The notes under the pieces were generated by a model. That model did not search any database. It was not told where the DNA came from and worked only from the letters and a program-made list of their open reading frames with translations. 64,000 bases of DNA. Origin: Spirosoma profusum (GTDB taxonomy: Bacteria; Bacteroidota; Bacteroidia; Cytophagales; Spirosomataceae). The stretch lies in contig NZ_JACWZY010000004.1 of the NCBI RefSeq assembly GCF_014699005.1, positions 124,001 to 188,000 of the forward strand, in the 5' to 3' direction. Of the stretch, positions 8,192 to 15,789 are shown one piece after another (the first letter of the stretch is position 1; each line of letters starts with the position of its first letter). The translations under genes were made by a program, and so were the position numbers.

Positions 8192-8803
8192 CTATTCGTA
8201 AGCAATTCGGCTCAGGATGCTACGTCCGAGCGTAACTTCATCGGCATATTCAAGATCACCGCCGATAGGCACACCCCGCGCAATAGTCGAGATTTTCAGA
8301 TTGAAAGGCTTCAGCTTTTTTTGCAGGTAAAACGCCGTGGTATCGCCTTCCATCGTGGGGCTAATGGCCAGAATAATTTCCCGAACCTGCTCACCTTCCT
8401 GCCCCTGTAAACGAGCAATAAGCGAGTCGATCTGGAGATCGCTGGGGCCGATGCCTTCAACAGGTGAAATAATGCCACCCAGAACGTGATAAAGCCCTTT
8501 GAACTGAGCTGTGTTTTCGATAGCCAATACGTCGCGCGTATCCTCAACCACGCAAATCAGCGACTGATCGCGTTTATGACTGGCGCAAATGCTGCACAGG
8601 TCATGGTCGGAAAGATTATGGCATTTGCGGCAATATTTGACTCTCGTCCGCATGGCTGTCAGACTCTGAGCCAACAGTTCGGTTTGATCTTCGTCGCGTT
8701 TCAACAGGTGGAGTACCAGCCGGAGCGCCGTTTTCTTGCCAATCCCCGGCAGCTTCGACACCTCATTGACCGCATCTTCTATAAGTTTGGAGGGGTATTC
8801 CAA
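8192..8803 (-). CDS. recR: Recombination mediator protein RecR
   Basis: A 203-aa RecR of normal length. It has the helix-hairpin-helix (SKLPGIGKKTALRLVLHLL, about 16-34), a four-cysteine zinc finger (CRKCHNLSDHDLCSIC, about 57-72) and a Toprim domain with VVEDTRDVLAIE and SPTMEGDTT. RecR acts with RecO and RecF to load RecA at gaps. The start is unusual: the canonical MEYPSKLIE begins with TTG at 8801-8803, no ATG lies in frame upstream, and an in-frame stop occurs five codons back. The TTG is about four bases from palindrome family E, so translation initiation is probably affected by that structure. Confidence 0.97.
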   Translation of the reverse strand: MEYPSKLIEDAVNEVSKLPGIGKKTALRLVLHLLKRDEDQTELLAQSLTAMRTRVKYCRKCHNLSDHDLCSICASHKRDQSLICVVEDTRDVLAIENTAQFKGLYHVLGGIISPVEGIGPSDLQIDSLIARLQGQEGEQVREIILAISPTMEGDTTAFYLQKKLKPFNLKISTIARGVPIGGDLEYADEVTLGRSILSRIAYE

Positions 8804-8807
8804 GATA

Positions 8808-8891
8808 ATGATGAATTATGAATGATGAATTATGAATGATAGAGTACTAATTCGGCAGATCCGAACATTCATCATTCATAATTCATCATTA
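8808..8891. repeat. AT-rich palindrome, family E (AATGATGAATTATGAATG)
   Basis: The left arm AATGATGAATTATGAATG, partly duplicated, pairs with CATTCATCATTCATAATTC and ATCATT on the right around a 25-base centre. It fills almost the whole gap between the clpS stop (8889) and the recR start (8803). Only one copy is seen in this window. Confidence 0.85.
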
Positions 8892-9179
8892 GTTTAAGAC
8901 TTCCGCCGAGATACCCCGACGGCAGATTTCGTTACGCATCGGCACGAGTTCGTCCCAGGAGCCGTTTTTAACCGTGCACTTGCCTTTGTAGTGAATCAGC
9001 AGAGTGCATTGCTCGGCCTGTTCGGGGGTATGTTTGCATACGTCGATGAGTGTTTCGATCACATGGTCGAACGTATTGACATCGTCGTTGAAAACCACGA
9101 GGTTATGTACGTCGGTGTCCACAACTTCGTCGAGTATATCCACCTCAGTCGACCAGTCGTTTTTTTCAAAAGGTTGCAT
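8889..9179 (-). CDS. clpS: ClpS adaptor of the Clp protease
   Basis: A 96-aa ATP-dependent Clp protease adaptor. The substrate-binding core is intact: LVVFNDDVNTFDHVIETLI (about 27-45), with the Asn-Asp-Asp that binds the free alpha-amino group of N-degron substrates, and EQCTLLIHYKGKCTVKNG for docking on ClpA or ClpC. In Bacteroidota it works with ClpC/ClpP on N-end-rule substrates. It precedes recR on the same strand, separated by an 80-base palindrome. The start is the ATG at 9177-9179. Confidence 0.96.
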   Translation of the reverse strand: MQPFEKNDWSTEVDILDEVVDTDVHNLVVFNDDVNTFDHVIETLIDVCKHTPEQAEQCTLLIHYKGKCTVKNGSWDELVPMRNEICRRGISAEVLN

Positions 9180-9335
9180 GGGAGCGAAAAGCGTGTTTAC
9201 TTAGCAAATTTACGAAAAATTGACCACATAAGCGAATCACGTATGATGATTTACGTAGTAAGAATCAGAATTTTGGTCGCCCGGAAATCATTGATTTAAC
9301 TTCGAAAATCGTAACCGTAACTCGTAAATTCTTAC

Positions 9336-10799
9336 ATGAATACAACACTTGCGTTAGTCATTTTAGTTGCCTACTTCGGCATGTTGATTGCCGTTTCGTT
9401 TTATACCGCTCGCGGTGCCGATACCACTACGTTCTTCACCGCTAATCGACAGTCGCCCTGGTGGTTAGTTGCTTTTGGCATGATTGGTACGTCGCTGTCG
9501 GGCGTTACGTTCATTTCGGTGCCGGGCGCTGTCGGGAAAATAGGTTTCTCTTACTTTCAGGTCGTGCTCGGGTACATAATCGGTTATTTTGTGATTGGCT
9601 CGGTACTGATGCCACTCTATTACCGACTGAACCTGATTTCCATTTACGGCTACCTCGAAAAACGCTTCGGATTCTGGTCCTATAAAACGGGGGCGGGCTT
9701 CTTTCTGCTATCGCGAACAGTCGGTTCGGCGGTACGTCTCTATGTAGCAGCGGGCGTCTTGCAACTGGCTTTATTTACACCGTTAGGGATTCCGTTCGAG
9801 GTAGCCGTACTCATCACGATTGGACTCATCTGGATTTATACGTTCAAAGGGGGCGTCAAAACCATCATCGTGACCGATACGTTACAGACAGTCTTTCTAA
9901 TAACGGCGGTGATTTTGACCATTTTCCTGATTGCTAAAGAGTTAAATCTGTCGTTTGGGGGATTGGTAAATACGGTGGCGGATAGTCCGATGTCGCAGGT
10001 TTTCTACTGGGATGGTAACGATTCGAAAAACTTCTTCAAGCAGTTTATTTCTGGCGCGTTTATCGCCATCGTGATGACGGGTCTGGATCAGGATCTGATG
10101 CAGAAAAACCTGACGTGCAAAAACATCGGTGAGGCTCAGAAAAACATGTTCTGGTTCACTGTTACGTTGGTGTTCGTCAATTTTATGTTCCTTTCGTTGG
10201 GAGTACTCCTGTACGCTTATGCCCAACGCGAAGGCATCGCTATTCCCGAACGTACCGATGATCTGTACCCCATGCTGGCGTTGAATCACCTCGGACTGGT
10301 GGTAGGCATTACGTTTCTACTGGGTATTACAGCCGCTACGTACGCCAGCGCCGACTCCGCCCTGACTGCGTTAACGACTTCATTCTGCATCGATTTCATG
10401 AACGTAGAAAAACGTCCTGAGGCCGCACGGGCACGTATCAAGCATATTGTACACATTGGTTTTTCGCTGTTGTTCTACGTAGTTATCATTGTTTTCCGTC
10501 AGTTGAACAGCAAGGAAGTCATTACCGCCGTTTTCGATATTGCGGGGTATACGTACGGGCCACTACTTGGGCTATATGCGTTTGGAATTTTCAGCAAACG
10601 GCCGGTTATCGACGGTGCAGTGCCATTTATTTGCCTCGCGTCGCCAGTGCTGACGTACATTGTGAATCAGAATTCTGCGGCCTGGTTTGGCGGGTATCAA
10701 TTCGGCTTCGAACGGCTTTTGCTAAACGGTCTCTTTACGTTTGTCGGGCTTCTGGCGGTGTCGAAATCCGTTAAGCAGGAGAATTCGGTATCAGTTTAA
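9336..10799 (+). CDS. Sodium:solute symporter (SSS family)
   Basis: A 487-aa transporter of the SSS/SLC5 family with about 13 membrane segments. Family features include the N-terminal YFGMLIAVSFYTARGADTTT with FTANRQSPWW, GMIGTSLSGVTFISVPG in the first repeat, and GLDQDLMQKNLTCKN in the cytoplasmic loop, which matches the GQDQ/QR-type motif of the family. The substrate cannot be told: sugars, myo-inositol, sialic acid and others occur in this family, and no catabolic gene is adjacent. It is divergent from clpS, and both promoters would lie in 9180-9335. A family H hairpin follows the stop. Confidence 0.94.
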   Translation: MNTTLALVILVAYFGMLIAVSFYTARGADTTTFFTANRQSPWWLVAFGMIGTSLSGVTFISVPGAVGKIGFSYFQVVLGYIIGYFVIGSVLMPLYYRLNLISIYGYLEKRFGFWSYKTGAGFFLLSRTVGSAVRLYVAAGVLQLALFTPLGIPFEVAVLITIGLIWIYTFKGGVKTIIVTDTLQTVFLITAVILTIFLIAKELNLSFGGLVNTVADSPMSQVFYWDGNDSKNFFKQFISGAFIAIVMTGLDQDLMQKNLTCKNIGEAQKNMFWFTVTLVFVNFMFLSLGVLLYAYAQREGIAIPERTDDLYPMLALNHLGLVVGITFLLGITAATYASADSALTALTTSFCIDFMNVEKRPEAARARIKHIVHIGFSLLFYVVIIVFRQLNSKEVITAVFDIAGYTYGPLLGLYAFGIFSKRPVIDGAVPFICLASPVLTYIVNQNSAAWFGGYQFGFERLLLNGLFTFVGLLAVSKSVKQENSVSV

Positions 10800-10810
10800 T
10801 TATGGGTTTT

Positions 10811-10836
10811 CAGCCCACACCTAAAGCCGTGGGCTG
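10811..10836. repeat. Short hairpin, family H (CAGCCCAC...GTGGGCTG)
   Basis: The sequence CAGCCCACacctaaagccGTGGGCTG lies 11 bases after the symporter stop, giving an 8-base perfect stem. It may act as a terminator or be a dispersed repeat; there is no T-run after it. Only one copy is seen here. Confidence 0.6.
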
Positions 10837-10915
10837 ATATTGTCGGGAATTTATAAATTCAAATAAATAATGACCGACGCATTAAAGACATTACACATTC
10901 TTGTTTAGCTCTGTT

Positions 10916-12811
10916 ATGAAATTTACCCCTTACCTCTTCCTCTTTTCATTAATTATTTTACGTACCGCCAAAGCGCAGTTCTGCTTTACGCCGGAACGAC
11001 CTCAGACTGGACAGATGGTGTCGTTTACGTACACCCCCCAATGTACACCCTTAGATGCCGATACTACGCTCGAAGGGCGCTACGTTCGTTACGGAACTCC
11101 CGCCAAAATGCACATCAGCCTCCCCACCACCGTTACGTTGGTACGTCAGGGGGGTGATTACATCGGGCAGCTCTATATCCCCAAAAAAGACGTAATGGGA
11201 ACAATGTTATTCTTTCGAAACAGCGTCCAAACGCGACGTACCGATCTGAATAATGGACTGCTCTACGTCATTCCGGTTTATGATGCCGACGGCAAAATTG
11301 TACCGCACGCCGTTGGCGGTCAGGCGTCAGTGTTTACGCGAAGCCATTTTCTGAACGAGACTGGCACTCGTTTCGACCCCAATTGGGTAGTGACGCTCTA
11401 TCAACACGAGTTGCTCATGAATCCTGATTTGCAACCGCATTACTGGTCTGATCTGCTGGCGGCTCAAATTAAACAACGGAAACCTGGCTATGGCCCAGTT
11501 GCGAAAGCAGGGATCGAATCATACATCGCTTCGCGGCCCGCTCCTACTGCCAATGAATTCACCTCGGCCGCCCTACTTTACGAAAGCCTGGGTGATTTCC
11601 CAAAAGCCACTGCCATGCGCGAACGGATGAAATCGCTCGACCCAGCCGGTTCACTGGTGCAGAAAGATCGGGCCAATTCCGTACGTAACGAACCCGACTG
11701 GACTCGCCGAAAAGCAGCTTATCAGGCTTTTATACAGGAATTTCCGAATTCGCCCCACCTTCAGGGGTTGGCAGTGGTCATGACCGACGGCTATTTTAAA
11801 AACAACGACATTGCGGGATTAGTTAAGTTTATTGAGCCACTTCCAGTTGCCCAAACCGACCTGTCAGTACTGAATACGATTGCGTTTCAACTGGCCGACG
11901 AAAAACGTTCACTGACCGAAGCTGAGTTTTTGATCAAACGGGCGATCTCTGTTTTTAAAGGACAACCCAAACCGCAACGCCCCGGCAGTACCTGGGAAAA
12001 AGATCAGCAAACCCGTTCTCGGCAACTCATGAATACGTATGCCAGAGCGTTGGAACAGCAGGATAAATTCGCGGAAGCGTTTCCCATTTATAAAGATGTT
12101 ATTCCGACTGACGACGTCGACAATAGCGACGCCCGTACGAATGAGCGTTACCTGATTTGTGCGATACGTACCAATCAGGTGGAAGCAGTACGTCCGTATA
12201 TCGAATCAGCGGTACAGATTGGCAAAGCCAACATCGGACTGAAAACCGCCCTACGCGACTGGTACGCCAAACAACCGGGAAATAACCTCGCCAAAGCTGA
12301 TGCCTACGTAGCGGAACTGGAAGCAGACATCCGCGCCGATAAACGCGACGAACTGGCGCAACAACTCATCAACGAGCCAGCGCCCGCTTTTTCCCTTACC
12401 GATCTGAAAGGACGTACCATTTCATCGTCGGCATTTAAGGGGAAAGTAATTGTACTTGATTTCTGGGCTACCTGGTGTGGACCTTGCGTTGCTTCATTTC
12501 CGGCCATGCAGCAGGCGCAGAACAAGTTTCAGAGTGATCCGAACGTCAAGTTTTTGTTCGTCAATACGCGCGAAGGAGGCCCGATGCAACGTATCTATAA
12601 TTTTATGGATAAGCACCCTTATAATTTTGTGGTACCCGTTGATACACAGCAGAAAGTGGCCAACGCCTACAAAGTGAAAGGAATCCCGACCAAAGTAGTG
12701 ATTGGCCCCGACGGTCGGGTACGTTATCGAACAATCGGTTTCTCCGGCGACCCCGAAGCTACCGTCGAAGAGTTGGCTCTTGTTGTTGAGATGCTAAAGG
12801 AAGGGAAATAA
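10916..12811 (+). CDS. Exported TlpA/AhpC-TSA family thiol-disulfide protein with long N-terminal region
   Basis: A 631-aa protein from the ATG at 10916 (an upstream TTG at 10901 is less likely). A signal peptide (MKFTPYLFLFSLIILRTAKAQ) is followed by a beta-rich region with FCFTPERPQTGQMVSFTY, then a helical repeat-like region (about 170-480). The C-terminal thioredoxin/TlpA domain (about 490-631) has ATWCGPCVASFP with the redox Cys at about 521 and 524, and the cis-Pro in KGIPTKVVIG. Similar proteins in Bacteroidota reduce disulfides of exported proteins or cytochromes. The N-terminal region may bind a partner; its role is unknown. Confidence 0.93.
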   Translation: MKFTPYLFLFSLIILRTAKAQFCFTPERPQTGQMVSFTYTPQCTPLDADTTLEGRYVRYGTPAKMHISLPTTVTLVRQGGDYIGQLYIPKKDVMGTMLFFRNSVQTRRTDLNNGLLYVIPVYDADGKIVPHAVGGQASVFTRSHFLNETGTRFDPNWVVTLYQHELLMNPDLQPHYWSDLLAAQIKQRKPGYGPVAKAGIESYIASRPAPTANEFTSAALLYESLGDFPKATAMRERMKSLDPAGSLVQKDRANSVRNEPDWTRRKAAYQAFIQEFPNSPHLQGLAVVMTDGYFKNNDIAGLVKFIEPLPVAQTDLSVLNTIAFQLADEKRSLTEAEFLIKRAISVFKGQPKPQRPGSTWEKDQQTRSRQLMNTYARALEQQDKFAEAFPIYKDVIPTDDVDNSDARTNERYLICAIRTNQVEAVRPYIESAVQIGKANIGLKTALRDWYAKQPGNNLAKADAYVAELEADIRADKRDELAQQLINEPAPAFSLTDLKGRTISSSAFKGKVIVLDFWATWCGPCVASFPAMQQAQNKFQSDPNVKFLFVNTREGGPMQRIYNFMDKHPYNFVVPVDTQQKVANAYKVKGIPTKVVIGPDGRVRYRTIGFSGDPEATVEELALVVEMLKEGK

Positions 12812-12836
12812 TTTTTGTCATGCTGAGACACGAATC
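12812..12836. repeat. Solitary half arm of palindrome family A
   Basis: TTTTTGTCATGCTGAGACACGAA directly after the TlpA-like gene's stop matches the left arm of family A (as at 34566), but I find no mirrored right arm. It is probably a remnant after deletion. Confidence 0.6.
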
Positions 12837-12853
12837 GGGAAAGGTAGAAACGA

Positions 12854-13213
12854 ATGGATGACAAATTGATTAGCCCCATCAGCACTCAAACCGCCGAGCA
12901 TTACACGTGGGGCAATCAGTGCGATGGCTGGCATCTGGTAAAGTCAGATTCGCTCAGTATCATTCAGGAACGAATGCCGCCTGGCACCTCCGAAATAAAG
13001 CATTACCACCGGCAATCACGTCAGTTTTTCTTTATTCTGTCGGGGGAAGCAACGATGGAAATTGGCGGAAAAACACTAGTACTACGTATGCACGAAGGCG
13101 TAGAGATTCCTCCGTTCGTTGCTCACCAGATGCGAAACGAATCTGAAAACGACCTATGGTTCACTGTTACGTCTACGCCCAAAAGTCACGGCGACCGTGT
13201 CAGTTTACCTTAA
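12854..13213 (+). CDS. Small cupin-domain protein
   Basis: A 119-aa single-domain cupin. The two cupin motifs are visible as PPGTSEIKHYHRQSRQFFFILSG (two His and a Gln in the usual H-x-H...E/Q layout) and HEGVEIPPFVAHQMRNES with the late His. They would bind one metal ion. Small cupins of this type act as isomerases, dioxygenases or sugar-binding sensors, and sequence alone does not decide. It follows the TlpA-like gene by 42 bases containing a repeat remnant, so they may be co-transcribed. The next gap holds palindrome family B. Confidence 0.88.
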   Translation: MDDKLISPISTQTAEHYTWGNQCDGWHLVKSDSLSIIQERMPPGTSEIKHYHRQSRQFFFILSGEATMEIGGKTLVLRMHEGVEIPPFVAHQMRNESENDLWFTVTSTPKSHGDRVSLP

Positions 13214-13260
13214 TAATGACGTGAAAAATGATTTAACGAAGCGCTTAACTCATTCGCTTA

Positions 13261-13381
13261 CAACGTATTGCTGACGCTTAGGGCTTCGACAGGCTCAGCC
13301 TGACAAGCCAGCTTGAGTCAACAACTTTAAGTGGACTGTCAGGCTGAGCCTGTCGAAACCCTAAGCGTCAGCAATACGTTG
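13261..13381. repeat. Long palindrome, family B (AACGTATTGCTGACGC...)
   Basis: CAACGTATTGCTGACGCTTA plus GGGCTTCGACAGGCTCAGCC on the left is matched by GGCTGAGCCTGTCGAAACCC and TAAGCGTCAGCAATACGTTG on the right, an almost perfect 46-base arm on each side with a 30-base centre. Members with the same outer words are at 45797 and 59194. It lies between the cupin and GNAT genes. Confidence 0.92.
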
Positions 13382-13436
13382 ATTAAGCCAGTAGTCATGT
13401 TAATAATATTTCTTAAAAAAGCACATACTACGTAGC

Positions 13437-13937
13437 ATGACTATTCGCCAGGCCACCAACGACGATATTCCCGCCCTGTTAACCCTCCTTCAGAACGTAG
13501 TACCGCTGATGCACGCTTCCGGTAATTTTCAATGGGATGCGCATTATCCAAACGAGACGGTTTTTCGACAAGACATTACCCGCAATCAGTTATGGGTGGC
13601 CGACATCGACGGGAAAATTGCCGGTGTAGCGGCACTTACCGAAGATCAGGAACCAGAATATGCTCAGGTTGGCTTCGATTTGAGCCAACGCGCCGTGGTT
13701 ACGCACCGGCTGGCCGTTGACCCTGCGTTTCAGGGAAAAGGCGTAGCAGTCGCTTTATTGAAACAGGCCGAACTACTCGCTCTTGAACGTAGTATTGCTT
13801 TCCTGCGTATCGACACAAATTCTGAAAATCAGGCCACTCAGAAGCTTTTCCCTAAACTGGGGTATCGTTACGCTGGAGAAATTACGCTTGGTTTCCGACC
13901 CGGTTTGCGGTTTCTAGCCTACGAAAAACGACTTTGA
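13437..13937 (+). CDS. GNAT family N-acetyltransferase
   Basis: A 166-aa GNAT-fold acetyltransferase. It begins MTIRQATNDDIPALLTLL; the acetyl-CoA pyrophosphate-binding loop is THRLAVDPAFQGKGVAVALL (about 86-105), the classic R/Q-x-x-G-x-G/A pattern. The LRIDTNSENQATQKLFPKLGY segment is typical of the C-terminal part. The substrate is unknown; neighbours give no hint. Start ATG at 13437, after a gap filled by palindrome family B. Confidence 0.93.
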   Translation: MTIRQATNDDIPALLTLLQNVVPLMHASGNFQWDAHYPNETVFRQDITRNQLWVADIDGKIAGVAALTEDQEPEYAQVGFDLSQRAVVTHRLAVDPAFQGKGVAVALLKQAELLALERSIAFLRIDTNSENQATQKLFPKLGYRYAGEITLGFRPGLRFLAYEKRL

Positions 13938-14014
13938 GCACGTAGTAAAATCCTCATTTCAAAAACCGGCACTTCTTTTGCGGTAAGGTTTATCTAAAGA
14001 AATAACCTACGATT

Positions 14015-14746
14015 ATGATACGTGTTGTACTTCTCCTCCTTCTCGGTTGGCTGATGACGACTTCGCTGTTTGCGCAGCAGTTGATTAAGAAATCGCAGCA
14101 AACGGTGTTCACCATTTCGGCGGTCGACGATAAGACCTCGATTGAGTTGCCGGCCCAGTTCACCATTGAAGCGAAAAAAGCGAAGAAGACCTTCAAGGGA
14201 AAAAGCGAGCCAGGCGGCAAAACCTTTTCGTTTGTTCTCACACAGGCTGATACGTTAAACGTAATAACCAGTTCGCCAGGCTATTACGAAGTTGAAGAAC
14301 TGATGACCGTTACGTGTGATACGTGTCCTGATTATGGGTACACGGTACGGTTGGAAAAGCTGGACCCAAAAGCCGATACGGTATTCCGAAATTTGCAGGT
14401 TAATCAGGCATTCCGGCTCGACAACGTGTATTTCGACCAGAGCAGCTACGTATTACGTCCCGAGTCGTATCCGCAGTTGAATAAACTCGTGAAAACACTG
14501 GCAACTACGCCAAAATTAGTTATTGAAATTGGCGGTCATACTGATAATGTCGGCGACCGACGCCTGAATCAGCTCCTGTCGGAAAACAGGGCAAAGGTTA
14601 TCCGAAATTACCTCACGCGAAGTGGCATTATCGAAGACAGGCTGAAGGCATCGGGCTATGGCGACAGCCATCCGGCAGCACCTAATGATTCAGAAGAGAA
14701 CAAACGAAAGAACCGACGCGTTGAATTCGTTGTATTAGCACTATAA
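14015..14746 (+). CDS. OmpA-family outer membrane protein
   Basis: A 243-aa exported protein. A signal peptide (MIRVVLLLLLGWLMTTSLFAQ) is followed by a beta domain (about 27-115) with a CDTCPDYG loop, and a C-terminal OmpA peptidoglycan-binding domain (about 125-243). The latter shows VYFDQSSYVLRPES, IEIGGHTDNVGDRRLNQLLS and ENKRKNRRVEFVV, including the Asp and Arg that contact diaminopimelate. The N-terminal part resembles a carboxypeptidase-regulatory-like fold, but that is weak. It probably anchors outer membrane or periplasmic partners to the wall. The stop codon adjoins palindrome family C. Confidence 0.93.
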   Translation: MIRVVLLLLLGWLMTTSLFAQQLIKKSQQTVFTISAVDDKTSIELPAQFTIEAKKAKKTFKGKSEPGGKTFSFVLTQADTLNVITSSPGYYEVEELMTVTCDTCPDYGYTVRLEKLDPKADTVFRNLQVNQAFRLDNVYFDQSSYVLRPESYPQLNKLVKTLATTPKLVIEIGGHTDNVGDRRLNQLLSENRAKVIRNYLTRSGIIEDRLKASGYGDSHPAAPNDSEENKRKNRRVEFVVLAL

Positions 14747-14822
14747 GTCATTAGTCGATAGTTAGTAGCCTTTTGTACTGACGACAATTGACTAACGACT
14801 AGTAGCTATTGACTGACGACTT
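14746..14822. repeat. Imperfect palindrome, family C
   Basis: AAGTCATTAGTCGATAGTTAG on the left is answered by TGACTAACGACTAGTAGC and GACTGACGACTTT on the right. It fills the 82-base gap between the OmpA-family and MpaB-type genes and reaches within about six bases of the next ATG. Confidence 0.7.
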
Positions 14823-14828
14823 TCAACA

Positions 14829-15584
14829 ATGTCTTTTTTTGTCAAACCCGGCTCCATTGTCCGGCAGATTTGGGGTGATGCCGATGTTATTTTGCTGGTT
14901 TTTGCGGGTTCGGCGGCTGAATTTGCGCTGAACAAGGCGGTCGACTGGCTTTTTTTTACGGGTAAACTTCCCGCCGATCCAATTGGTCGACTATTTTCAA
15001 CAGTTCGGTACGCTCAGGAAATCGTTTTTCAGCCCGACGACAAAGCCCGACAAGCCATCGCACGGATGGGTAGTATTCATACCGGTGTAGAACAAAAACG
15101 TGGCTATTCGATTCCAGATTGGGCCTATCGGGATGTGCTGTACATGCTGATCGATTATTCGGAACGGGCATTCGAAACGCTGCATCGTCCGCTGACAGAT
15201 GCCGAAAGAGGTGAGCTGTTCCATACGTTTCAGCAAGTTGGGGCCGGCATGCATGTTCCTGATTTGCCAACTACCTATGCCGAATGGCGTATCGACCGAG
15301 AAACTCACCTCAACCGAGATTTAGTCCATAGCGAGTTCACCGATAAGTTGTTTCGGCGATACCGGGAGGAATTAGGGAATTGGCGATATGATTTGCTACG
15401 TCAGGTGCAGGCCATTCTGGTTCCTAAACAGGTTAGTCAATTACTCGATCTACCCAAAAAACCGTTGCTGACGTATTCGCTCAGTTTATATTCCTTACTC
15501 AACGCCCTCGGACTACGTTCCTTTGTACAGCGCGTCTTACTACCCACTGAATATTTACAACAGATTCGTAGTTTAGACCGGTAA
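14829..15584 (+). CDS. MpaB-type oxygenase family protein (DUF2236)
   Basis: A 251-aa protein of the DUF2236 / MpaB family, which includes a fungal ER-bound oxygenase and the bacterial latex-clearing protein Lcp. Seen: an N-terminal segment with PGSIVRQIWGDADVILLVFA, the RYAQEIVF region, IHTGVEQKRGYSIPDWAYRD, whose His is a likely haem or metal ligand, and further conserved helices with YSERAFETLHRPLTDAE. Family members without rubber substrates have unknown roles. No signal peptide is clear, so it is probably cytoplasmic. It is flanked by palindromes on both sides, with no obvious functional neighbour. Confidence 0.82.
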   Translation: MSFFVKPGSIVRQIWGDADVILLVFAGSAAEFALNKAVDWLFFTGKLPADPIGRLFSTVRYAQEIVFQPDDKARQAIARMGSIHTGVEQKRGYSIPDWAYRDVLYMLIDYSERAFETLHRPLTDAERGELFHTFQQVGAGMHVPDLPTTYAEWRIDRETHLNRDLVHSEFTDKLFRRYREELGNWRYDLLRQVQAILVPKQVSQLLDLPKKPLLTYSLSLYSLLNALGLRSFVQRVLLPTEYLQQIRSLDR

Positions 15585-15623
15585 TAATTGTTTCACTTAG
15601 AATATTTCAGGTTTTAAAATTGT

Positions 15624-15733
15624 GGGTAGTTGTTTTTGTCATCCTGAGGAACGAAGGATCTTAAAGTGTCCTTACCAAAGTGCCAAGAAACCTTGAGATC
15701 CTTCGTTCCTCAGGATGACAAAAACAACTACCC
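15624..15733. repeat. Long palindrome, family A
   Basis: GGGTAGTTGTTTTTGTCATC and CTGAGGAACGAAGGATCTT on the left are mirrored by GATCCTTCGTTCCTCAG and GATGACAAAAACAACTACCC on the right. The arm sequence differs from the copy at 3501 by compensating changes (AAC instead of CAC). The right arm supplies an ATG at 15715 that is in frame with the serine dehydratase gene. Confidence 0.92.
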
Positions 15734-15789
15734 AGTTTAAGGATTACAGGTCAGCCTACATGGGACCTGGTACAACATTTCACTTCATC

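Noticed and set aside
13261..13381. Possible integron attC site or CRISPR repeat
   Set aside because: The palindromes are single per spacer, no integrase or cas gene is present, and the sequence lacks attC core boxes.
14956..15308. Two overlapping minus-strand frames
   Set aside because: Shadows of the MpaB-type gene; no family resemblance.
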